Shown here piece after piece: positions 15,001 through 22,442 of a stretch of 64,000 nt of DNA (the stretch's first letter is position 1; each line of letters opens with the position of its first letter). A program made the translations under genes and the position numbers. Under the pieces are notes generated by a model that was not told the origin of the DNA, ran no database searches, and was given only the letters and a program-made list of their open reading frames with translations. This stretch comes from Lagopus muta (lineage: Eukaryota > Chordata > Aves > Galliformes > Phasianidae). The stretch spans positions 8,981,219 to 9,045,218 of the forward strand of contig NC_064444.1 in assembly GCF_023343835.1 (NCBI RefSeq), read 5' to 3'.

Positions 15001-15457
15001 CACGGCTCTCCCAGGCACTCCCTCACTCCCACCCCCGCTCCGCGGCGTCGCAGCCACCACAGACCCCCCCACCAGGGCTCCGGTGAGGGGAAGCGGGCGG
15101 AAGATCACGTCTCCGGCCGAAACGCCGCGGGCTCTAGCCAGAACCCCCGGATCCCCGCCTCGAGCCGCCGCTGAGCCCGCTGGGCCTGCAGGCCTACTCC
15201 GGAACCTCCTCATCGCCGCAACACCGCCGCTTCAGGCTCTCGCTCCACCGCTGCGTGGCCCCAACGGGCCCCGCGAGCTGCCCATTCTCTCCCGCCCCGT
15301 CTCCGGGACCCTTCCTTCGCTCCGCCAGGCCCTTACCCTTGGCCAGCGCCACGGTGGAGTTCTCGGTGTCGATAGTGTACAGAATCCCCTCATAACGGAT
15401 CTCGGCCTTGGAAATGAGGCTGATCTTGCTCCCGATGTAGGGCGTCCCCCCGCTCAT
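66..15457 (-). CDS. LSM14A: LSM14A (RAP55A), mRNA-binding P-body protein, ten coding exons
   Basis: Seen: ten minus-strand exons (15457-15337, 8146-7983, 7100-6968, 5914-5795, 4055-3879, 3575-3513, 3001-2822, 1461-1290, 511-283 and probably 98-66) join in one frame with GT-AG junctions to give 463 residues. Order: N-terminal LSm fold from [10 protein letters not shown] (about 1-80); S/P/Q-rich linker (about 95-250); RGG cluster (about 267-285); DFDF box [10 protein letters not shown] (about 289-298); FFD box [13 protein letters not shown] (about 360-372); TFG box [17 protein letters not shown] (about 379-395); C-terminal RGG run. Known for the family: LSM14 proteins bind DDX6 and 4E-T, act in translational repression and mRNA decapping, and build P-bodies; LSM14A is also reported as a nucleic acid sensor. 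Paralogue choice: [19 protein letters not shown] and [20 protein letters not shown] segments fit LSM14A, not LSM14B. The length equals my recollection of human LSM14A. The last exon is less certain than the rest. Confidence 0.95.
283..511 (-). CDS. LSM14A: LSM14A exon 9 (TFG box and RGG tail)
   Basis: The acceptor is TGTGACAG. It encodes the TFG box [20 protein letters not shown] and a dense Gly/Arg/Phe repeat ([18 protein letters not shown]), ending REFADFEYR. The donor GTAAAATAT follows. If the intron is retained the frame closes after VKYI. Confidence 0.96.
1290..1461 (-). CDS. LSM14A: LSM14A exon 8 (acidic linker and FFD box)
   Basis: Encodes [20 protein letters not shown], an acidic stretch [13 protein letters not shown] and the FFD box [10 protein letters not shown]. 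Acceptor TTTTCCAG, donor GTACAG. It ends in phase 2; the split arginine codon is completed by exon 9. Confidence 0.96.
1530..2095 (-). mobile_element. CR1 LINE fragment (ORF2 part), degenerate
   Basis: The minus strand encodes scrambled but clear CR1 reverse-transcriptase C-terminal sequence, such as [31 protein letters not shown] and [15 protein letters not shown], preceded by degenerate remnants of the LGVLVD and KFADDTKL regions. It is 5' and 3' truncated, with frameshifts. It sits in LSM14A intron 8, sense to the gene. Confidence 0.85.
2822..3001 (-). CDS. LSM14A: LSM14A exon 7 (RGG cluster and DFDF box)
   Basis: Encodes [19 protein letters not shown], then the DFDF box [20 protein letters not shown] and [12 protein letters not shown]. 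In the family the DFDF box contacts the DDX6 helicase. The acceptor TTTAG precedes base 3001 and the donor is GTAAACC. Confidence 0.97.
3513..3575 (-). CDS. LSM14A: LSM14A exon 6 (short 63 bp exon)
   Basis: Encodes [20 protein letters not shown] and the first base of the next codon, matching the human LSM14A segment HKVSRPENEQLRNDNKRQ with few changes. Acceptor AACTTTAG, donor GTAAATC. It is symmetric in phase and so a possible cassette exon. Confidence 0.92.
3879..4055 (-). CDS. LSM14A: LSM14A exon 5 (linker)
   Basis: Encodes [20 protein letters not shown] followed by [20 protein letters not shown], then [13 protein letters not shown], as in the LSM14A central linker. Acceptor TTTAAAG, donor GTAGCTT, phase 1 to phase 1, 177 bp. 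Confidence 0.95.
5795..5914 (-). CDS. LSM14A: LSM14A exon 4 (linker)
   Basis: Acceptor AAAGCAG, donor GTAAATC. It encodes the S/T-rich stretch [20 protein letters not shown], then [20 protein letters not shown]. Phases match on both sides (1 in, 1 out); at 120 bp its skipping would keep the frame. Confidence 0.92.
6968..7100 (-). CDS. LSM14A: LSM14A exon 3 (linker)
   Basis: Encodes [20 protein letters not shown] followed by [19 protein letters not shown], a segment diagnostic of LSM14A rather than LSM14B. The acceptor is CTTTAG and the donor GTATGTT. It ends in phase 1. Confidence 0.95.
7983..8146 (-). CDS. LSM14A: LSM14A exon 2 (LSm domain part 2)
   Basis: The acceptor is TTTTTGCAG. The exon encodes [20 protein letters not shown] and continues through [15 protein letters not shown] to PQDPAIVQ, the conserved second half of the LSm fold plus its C-terminal extension. 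The donor GTAAGT starts at 7982. The intron between exons 1 and 2 is about 7.2 kb. Confidence 0.97.
9644..9680 (+). repeat. A-rich (AAAAC)n microsatellite
   Basis: A-run followed by five or so AAAAC units, in LSM14A intron 1. Confidence 0.9.
9770..10190 (+). mobile_element. Mariner-type DNA transposon relic with transposase C-terminus
   Basis: The plus strand shows [12 protein letters not shown] (the mariner signature around SPDL.PSD..LF) at about 9878-9912. After a frameshift it continues as [18 protein letters not shown] and [15 protein letters not shown] with a stop at 10074-10076, the usual mariner transposase C-terminus. The 3' flank ends near a GAGGCATTACTTTCAG terminus. It is broken and non-functional. 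The left boundary is unclear. It resembles the mariner family I know from chicken (galluhop-like); the family name is not verified. Confidence 0.75.
10522..10910 (+). mobile_element. CR1 LINE 3' end
   Basis: The plus strand reads through the CR1 3' portion (GAGGAGGCTGAG, TTGGATATCAGGAAGAAC, CTCCCCAGGGAGGTGG) to the diagnostic tail CTATGATTCTATGATTCT at about 10892-10909. It is strongly 5' truncated, as is usual for CR1, and lies antisense within LSM14A intron 1. The terminal octamer repeat is typical of bird CR1. Confidence 0.93.
15337..15457 (-). CDS. LSM14A: LSM14A exon 1 (start codon, LSm domain part 1)
   Basis: The ATG is the complement of 15455-15457, inside the CpG island. It encodes 40 codons plus one base, starting [10 protein letters not shown] and ending STVALAK. 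The donor GTAAGG lies at 15336-15331. The split valine codon is completed by exon 2. Confidence 0.96.
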
Positions 15458-15751
15458 GGCGCTGCCTCCTCGGTCAGGGACCCCCCCCTCCTTCCCTGCC
15501 GAGCGCTCCCGAAGCCGGACACAAACAACGAAACAAGCCCGGCTCAGAAACGTAGAAGGCACTCTTCTCCTCCCGATTCGAGACTGACTTTTCGCCGATC
15601 CTCCAGCAACAGCTTTCCTCCGCGCAGACTCCCTCAGCACATCGCGCACCAAAGCCGCCCTAAAGCTCCCAACATGGCCGCCGCCTTCATCTTCCCTCAG
15701 CGGCGCCCCCCCGTTCTCCGGCCGCGAAATGGATGCCGGGAGCAGAACAGA

Positions 15752-15761
15752 TCTCGCGAGA
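15752..15761. promoter_or_regulatory. TCTCGCGAGA palindromic promoter motif
   Basis: A perfect 10-base TCTCGCGAGA palindrome lies about 300 bp upstream of the LSM14A start codon. This motif is known from CpG-island promoters of housekeeping genes, where Kaiso/ZBTB33 and related factors have been linked to it. Its use here is inferred from position. Confidence 0.6.
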
Positions 15762-16149
15762 AGCTGCAGGCGGGGCTGAGGGCGGGCAGCGCTATTGGGG
15801 CCGCACGCCTCATTATCTCGGAGGCTCTGGGCGCTTTCGTGGTGAGTGGTGCCGCTGCTTTGGCCAGTTGGGTCGACTGCACTTTCCCTGCCTGACCCAG
15901 AGGTTGTGTGGTGACAGTTGTGCTTTTGCACTGGAAATTCTACTAGCTGTGCAAGTAGCAAAAGGCACTTAAACAAACCACTAATGGCGCGTTCTCTCAG
16001 AGATAGCCAAGTCAGCAGGCAGCGGAGAATTCCATCGCAAGAAATAAGGAAAGATAAGCTGAGAAAAACAGGTTAAAGGCTGTGAAACATCAGTGGCAAA
16101 TGAATTTCCTAAAAAAAAAAAAAAAAGAAAGAAATTAAAGTTTGGTAAT

Positions 16150-16405
16150 ATAACTCTGCCTGTATATGGCTAGTAACAAGCTTTGTGTAGGTGGTGAACC
16201 TGAAGTACTCAGGCAGTGAGGATCCAGGAGAGGGAACCAGTGCCAGATGGTAGTGAATAAAAGATGATACTGCTCCCACAAGTGCGTTCCTGCTTACAGG
16301 ATGCCTGGCATTGCTATCGTGAATACACTTACTTTGTATGAGACCTTGCCTCAGAAGATTACTGAGACATTTCTCACAGTCTGGGAGCTCATCCAGGATC
16401 CAGTC
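16150..16405 (+). mobile_element. LTR-like repeat, copy 1 (retroviral relic)
   Basis: This segment aligns by eye to 17205-17440 in direct orientation. Shared blocks include GGCTAGTAAC, GAACCTGAAGTA, GAATAAAAGAT, TACAGGAT and GTGAATA.ACTTA.TT.GTATGAG. The AATAAA and R/U5-like layout suggests an endogenous retrovirus LTR. Divergence is substantial, so the insertion is old. Confidence 0.5.
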
Positions 16406-17204
16406 ACTTGTTGGGGTTATCTCACACTGTAACCAGCAGAGGCACACCCCGCTGATTTCAATGCTCCTCTTGGAGGTGATGGGGTGACTTCCCAGCACAG
16501 CTGATGGAAAACCGAAGCTGCTCTATTGAAAGGCAGACTCTGCGAAGTCTCAGGGAATTATAGGCACCATCATCAAAAATTAGTCCTGGCATCTCTGTGT
16601 GTGGATTAAGGTAAGAAAATTGAAGTATTGCTTGGGGGGTCGGGAGAGACCCTTGCATAAAGTATCACTGAGACATTAGTGCAAAGTGAGTGTGGAGTTG
16701 CGATCCATGATTCTGTAGTCCCATGAGGGACACAGCTAGAGATGGATGAAGCGAGAGACTAAAAGAATTGCAGGGAATCAGAGAGCCTGTAAGTGTAATG
16801 GCATGCCATGCTCAGAAGAGCGCTCACCAGTGCAGACTCAGTTTTTCCAAGTCCCAAGCGTAGGTGTGCAGTATCTCTGTGAGCACTGGACTTCACAGCA
16901 CTATACTGGGAGGGGCTGGGAAGATGAGGAACAAAGAATCCAGGGAGAGTGGCGTGAAGAAGTCTCTGGAATTGTGCCTGAAGATAGGTGACAGGGATAG
17001 AGGGGACTGGAATAATAGCACCGCTTTTTAAGAATACTGAATTGAAACTAGGGGATAAAATAATCCCTGGACAGCTGTTACATATACCCAAAGCAGGGAC
17101 TAACCTATTGCAGAGAGAATGATGAAACTAGGTATTCAGATACAAACTGTCTAATTGGGATAACATTGTCAATGAATGTATTAACACATTCATTGTGTTA
17201 CTAG

Positions 17205-17445
17205 CACACTATGGCTAGTAACGAGGGTCAGGTAAGTTATGAACCTGAAGTACACAGTCTGTGAGGAACCAGGGGAAGGAACAAGTTTTGGACAGTAGGG
17301 AATAAAAGATACGGTATTGCTTCTGCAAGTGTGCTCCTGTTTACAGGATACCCGCCATTGCAATTGTGAATAAACTTATTTGGTATGAGTCCTGGCCTTA
17401 GTAAATTAGTGCGATATTTCTCAGAGTGTGGGTGTTGGGGCTCCT
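17205..17445 (+). mobile_element. LTR-like repeat, copy 2 (retroviral relic)
   Basis: Direct-repeat partner of 16150-16405, separated from it by about 800 bp without a recognisable gag, pol or env frame. It keeps GAATAAAAGATACGG and GTGAATAAACTTATTTGG. The pair may be the two LTRs of a shortened provirus or two independent solo LTRs. No primer-binding site could be identified. Confidence 0.5.
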
Positions 17446-17564
17446 CCAGCCCGGAGTGCCAGGAGTCTGAGCCTGCAGCTTGGAACCCCCTCTTTCCCTG
17501 CCTGAGCAGCAGGCATGGTGTGAAGCAGGTTGAGTGATTTATATGGTTTTGTTTTCTGTGGTGG

Positions 17565-17612
17565 GTTTTTTTTTTTTGTTTTTTTTTTTTTTTTGAGAGA
17601 GAGAGAGAGAGA
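17565..17612 (+). repeat. T-run followed by (GA)n
   Basis: Long T tract with one G, then about nine GA units, in the intergenic region just right of the second LTR-like copy. It could be a reverse-oriented poly-A tail of a retroelement. Confidence 0.9.
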
Positions 17613-20600
17613 AGCACCTATCACTGAATACTAAGCTTTCAAGGACCTTAATAAGTAATTCAGGATGCAGTCATTCACAGAGCTGCAGAATGCTGAACAA
17701 TAACTACTCAGCTTTGTTGTGCTCAGTGGGCAGTGCTGGTGGTCAGACCTGCCAAGCAGCACTCACTATCTCACTATCCCAACACACTCACAAATCCTAA
17801 CTTCAGTATGGAATCATTTCCGAGAAAATACCCTTTTTGTATAAGCAAGTAGAAAAAAACCGCACGATTTTGAGATTACACCTAACATGTACATCTTATG
17901 TAATATTGTGCAGTAAAAATGAACTTACAGAAAAGGGTACTTAATAGATTTTGTTTCAGCAAGGGAACATCGACGTTACAGAGGTTTAGCGAGCACTTTT
18001 CTCAAGAAAAGGCTTCGAAACACAAGAGAAAGCCCAGATTTTCTGGAAGAGCTGAGATGTTTGTAAATAAGAGCTGTACTAGACTTCTGGAAACTTTATG
18101 CCAAGGTGGAACTGACAGTGAAGTCATGGAAGGTCTTAATGCCCTGCAGATATTACAACAATTCAATGTATTCTGAGGATGTTGTGGAGGATGCAAGAGG
18201 TGTGTGGCCATGTGAAGTCAGTAGAAGGCAACTGCTGAAATCAGTATCTGTAACTGATAAAGTTAAAGCGTTTGATAAGAAAAATAAAGATACCTTTCCC
18301 ATGATACTTTACAAGGCAAGAGAGAATCTTGCTGACCACTAGAGAATGGCCTGGAGCTGCTGCTCACTGTGTCAAAATAACAATGTCTTTTGGAGGAGGT
18401 GGAGTGCCTAACAGCCATCAAGAGGATCAGGTTGAGTGTATTACATTTTTCCTGCCTCCTTAATGAAGGAGATTAATGAGCTTCAGATATGGGTGGAGCT
18501 TAGGGGAGAGTAAGGAAAGCTTTGAAAGAGTTTTCAGGAAAGACCTGGCCTCTGACTGGAGATGCTGATCTAAGAGCAGAGAGGGGAGTCAGTGGAATAC
18601 ACTGAAATACATCTGCATTCCCCAGATCCCCATGTGGCTTTGCTTCTGGCCAATATCTATTTCAAACAAAAAAATAATTCAGGAAAGATTGTTTTTGAAA
18701 GAGGTATAATGAGGTGAGCACAGTGGTCTGTGACCTTCTAGGAGCTAAATATGTATGGAATAAAGTAATGAAGATGAAAGAGCAACAGATTTGTTCAGAA
18801 ATGTTTTCTATACTTTTCTATGATGAAAAGTATGTAAATATTTTTAAAAAGCTTTTTTTTTTAAATGATCAAAGAATGAATACAAAAGTTCACAGAGATC
18901 CTGTACTTCACTAAAACTCATGCTCCTTACATAGAAGTGCAATCCCAGAGATAGATTCAGCAACAAGTTCATGTATATTCTTAGCACTATTGCTGTCTGA
19001 CTTGTGGAAAGTCTGATGTCTATCAGAGTAGATGGTGTTTTATTAAACAAAATATTCATTATACTTCCTTACTGCGTGTTTATATATGTAAAGTGGCTAA
19101 ATTAAGAAGGGGTGAATGGGAAGAAATATGAGTGATTTCATGTATTACAGATTATTCATCCTCAGATGTATGTAAGACTGTAATTAAAAGCAGGTCATTT
19201 TTGAAGTTTTGAAAGCTGTAGTGTAAATCATGGCTTGTAATTTTCTCCTTCCAGCTGAAAGATTTACTTTTTATCTTCTAAAGTTACGTAGCAATAAAGG
19301 TTTCCTCTAGGGTGCTTTTTATGGAGACACCAGTTTAATGGCATAGTGCAGTAGAAAAATGCATGCTGAAACATTTTTCACAGTCAGGACTAGTTGGAGG
19401 ATGTGTCTAACAGGAAATTCTTTTCTAAAAACTGTGGAGACAGCAGTATGCAAACAAAGTGCAGGATAGGTCATAGTGAGCACAGAAAGCATGGAATCTT
19501 CTCTTAATTAAAAAAATAAGTAAAACATGGGACTCTGTACAAAGTATACTGGATGGATGTTGATGTCTTGCAAACCCAAGTTAATATTCTTTACTTTTGT
19601 GCAAGTGCAAAGGTGATAGTACTATAATTAAATTTCCAGATAGAAACATTTGTTCAAAGTCCAAATCTCACCTGTAATATTCCATAGAAGCAACATTCAT
19701 TTATTAACCAAAGTTTTGATTTGTACTTTTCCTAGGTGCTCTTTCCTGAGTACTGTTTTTCATGTGTACTACTGTGCTTTTACATGCACTTACTGCACAA
19801 TTTCCTATTTGTACATCCTGAGCACCTCTTGATGCTGCCTGTTCTTTTACTGGACACTGGTTTAACTTCAGGAGACATTTGAACTTCCCTCATTAAAGAA
19901 ACACGATCTTGTTTGGATATTCTTAATGCATTTTAGATGTAGTTTATTTTGATTTATCATAAACCTGTTCCTAAAAGCATGAATGTACAATCTGGAAAAA
20001 CTATCCTGAATAAAAATATGTAACCTGGATGGTAACAAGTGATTAGCAGCTTAGCCTTGTGATTCCAGCCAGATCATATAGCGTATGGCTTTGGAGCTTG
20101 AGAATGGATTATCAGCTGTGTGTGTGGGTATAGTAAGACCATCACTCTTTTCTACAAGTTCACTTTATGCTTAGGTAGGTTATTCACTGATATGCATTTT
20201 TCAGTTTCGGGGAGAATCATAAAAAGAATCACCTGAAAAAAATCAGAAAGTGAATCACCATTTCAGGCCACTGAGTAGCAGACCAAATTGATCCAACTTT
20301 GCTATCCATGCTATCATAGGTCAGCAGACAGCCACTGGAATCCAAGCTGTTCTCCACTGTCAGCTTGAAAAATACATGGTGGTTATCACTTGTGTGCGAG
20401 AACAGATGTAATGAGTCGTGGAAAGTGATTATACATGTGGGCAAAATCACTTTCTGTGCAGGTCCCGTGAAATAAACTGTTCTGTCATTTGTCAAAGAAA
20501 TTACAGACTAGAGCTACCGTTTTCCTCTTGGAAATTTCCAAATGCACGAGGCAAGCAGTAATGGAAAAAGCGCATATAGAAAAGCAATGATAAAATCGCT

Positions 20601-21366
20601 AGAAACAGAATAAACAGCCTCAAATTTCCAGTGGGGATGCTGAGGGAACAGCGTGAGGGCAGCTGCTGTGATGACGCAAAGAGCATTCTGGTAACAAGCC
20701 TTCTGCTAGCAGTGCAATGCAGGAGTTTTGGACACAAAAGCTTTAAAGCAGACACAACAGCCTGCCCGCATGACTTCCAGCAGCTTCAGTAGCACTTACG
20801 TTGCCGCCTTGGAAAAAATGCCTGCGTTGGGCTGCTGAACCTTTCTCGCAGCCTGTCTGCTTTTAGTTCTCGCTAAGAATGACCTGCTGCCTGGGATTGT
20901 TTTCACGAGGAATGAATGACTTGAAGGCAAAGCACACGGTTATGGCAGCTTTACAAACGCCAGGTAGCGCGATCGCACATTTCATTTCACAACGTGCAAA
21001 CGCACAGCGCTCCGAGCCGGCTCGGCAGGCTTTCCCAACGCTCTCTGCCGGGCGTTAAAAACCCCTCACCGCCGAAGCGCTGCCGCCCGATGCTCCTTCA
21101 CGCAGTACCCCTCCGCCCATACCGGGCAGACGCCAGGCCCTGCCCACGCCCTGCAGGCCAGGATGAGCGGGAGCCCCGCGCATCTCGGCGAATGTTCCCC
21201 GGCGCCGAAAAGCAAGCTCGAAAGCGCCAAGCCTGACATTCCGCCCGCGCCCCGCGAGCGCCCGCCCCACGGCGGGGAGAGCAGGAAGGCGGCCCCTCCC
21301 AGCGTGCCCCGCGCGCGACAGAGGCCGGCGCGCCTGCGCGTTGCGCGGCCGGCTCCCACCTCAGCG

Positions 21367-21378
21367 CAAGATGGCGGC
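21367..21378 (+). promoter_or_regulatory. TISU element / YY1 site overlapping the start codon
   Basis: CAAGATGGCGGC matches the published TISU consensus SAASATGGCGGC at all 12 positions, with its ATG being the predicted start codon at 21371. TISU combines a YY1 binding site with a strong initiator for mRNAs with very short leaders. Function here is inferred from the exact match and position. Confidence 0.7.
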
Positions 21379-22442
21379 GGGCGCCTCGGATCCCCTGGAA
21401 GAGATGCTGCTCTTCTCCGAGGAGGTGGACGAGAAGGCGGTCAGCGACCTGGTGGGCTCCCTGGAATCGCAGCTGGCCGGCGGCCGGGGCTCGGCCGAGG
21501 CGCCCCAGCCCAGGACCTCCGCCCTGTCCCAGCCGCAGCAGCCGCAGCAGCCGCAGCAGCAGCAGCAGCAGCGCCAGGGCAGCCTGGCGGGGGGCGGCAG
21601 CCCCGTCCGGCAGCAGCAGGGGCACCCCGCGCCCCCCCCCGCTACCGGGGTGGAGGAGGCTGCGGCGGGCCGTCCCGGAGCCGCGGAGAGCCGAGCCCCC
21701 GCCCCGGGGCCGCTCCCGTCCCCGTCTCCCCCGGCGGCAGCGACGGCGGTAGCGGCGGCGGCGGCGGCGGGGCGGGGAGTGAGTGTAAACAGTAGTAGTG
21801 TGCAGCAATCACATGGAGCGGCTCTGCTCGGCGGCAGCCCCGCCGCCCCGGCCCCGCCGCAGCCCGCCGCGCCCCCGCCCGCCCCGCCTGTCAACAACCA
21901 TGTGGCCGCCGGCGCCGGCTCCCGGGACGCGGGCAGCCCCAGCCCCGGCCGCAGCCCGCCCGCCGTGGAGACGCCACCGCGCGACGAGGCCGTGGAGGGG
22001 AGCGGGGCGAAGGGCGGCGGGCGGGCTGCGACGGAGGGAGCCGACGCCGCCGAGCCCGCGCCGCTGCCTGGCGAGGCGGCGCCCAACGGGGAGGGCGCCG
22101 GGGGCCGGGCGGCGGCGGTGCCGCCAGTCAGCGGCCAGCAGAGCCCGGCCGGCAGGGAAGGCGGTGCGGCGCAGCCCAAGCCCGCGCACGGCCCTCAGCC
22201 CGCAGTAAACGCACTTGGCAACTCTGCCAGCCCCGCGCCCGCCGCCACCCCGCCGGGACCGGGCTCTGCTGCCAAACCCGCGGGCGTTGCCAAGGCGGGC
22301 GCTGCCCTCCCTGCCGCTTCGCAGGCGCTGTCGCCACGGCCCGCGCTGGGTGCTGCCCCGAGGCTGGTGGCCCCGCAGCTGATCGTCAGGCCGCCGCAGC
22401 AGACCACCATCCAGCTGCCGCCGGGCTTCACCATCCCGCCCG
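21371..22442 (+). CDS. TAF4-like exon 1
   Basis: 357 codons plus one base. It begins MAAGASDPLEEMLLFSEEVD and ends QTTIQLPPGFTIPP followed by a split glycine; the donor is GTAAGT at 22443. Most of it is low complexity: a P-Q-Q repeat with a CAG run (21531-21572), alanine tracts over GCG repeats (about 21735-21775) and P/A/G-rich sequence. The end QLPPGF.IPPGMV aligns to TAF4 QLPPGMV. Confidence 0.93.

Larger units (their letters stand above)
8147..15336 (-). other. LSM14A: LSM14A intron 1 (7.2 kb)
   Basis: Donor GTAAGG at 15336, acceptor GCAG at 8150-8147. It holds the mariner relic (9770-10190), the CR1 3' end (10522-10910) and an AAAAC repeat (9644-9680). Beyond the CpG island part near 15 kb the rest is AT-rich and shows nothing recognisable. 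Confidence 0.85.
14880..15890 (-). promoter_or_regulatory. LSM14A: CpG island, LSM14A promoter and 5' end
   Basis: Sequence turns sharply GC- and CpG-rich here, against AT-rich flanks. It covers LSM14A exon 1, the start of intron 1 and the presumed transcription start (upstream of 15457 on the minus strand). No TATA box is evident. A minus-strand GCCATNTT YY1-like site lies at about 15674-15683. Long open frames on both strands (for example plus 15083-15895) are GC-composition artefacts. Confidence 0.8.
15458..21370. other. Intergenic head-to-head region between LSM14A and the TAF4-like gene
   Basis: 5.9 kb separates the two start codons. It contains the outer halves of both CpG islands, the two LTR-like repeats, a T-run followed by a GA repeat (17565-17612), a 24-base near-palindrome (17171-17194) and otherwise AT-rich sequence. 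Open frames at plus 17919-18342 and minus 20229-20755 are not recognised as genes. No tRNA or snRNA gene was noticed. Confidence 0.8.

Noticed and set aside
15083..15895. 270-codon plus-strand open frame across the LSM14A CpG island
   Set aside because: It is antisense to LSM14A exon 1 and its promoter, has biased P/R/A composition from GC-rich DNA, and shows no recognised domain.
16109..17617. Minus-strand open frames of 126-129 codons in the intergenic repeats
   Set aside because: They are antisense readings through the LTR-like copies, and their ends are homopolymer translations.
21779..21784. Strong donor-like GTGAGT inside TAF4-like exon 1
   Set aside because: Using it would leave phase 0, while exon 2 needs phase 1, so the product would be frameshifted; the 22443 donor keeps the frame.
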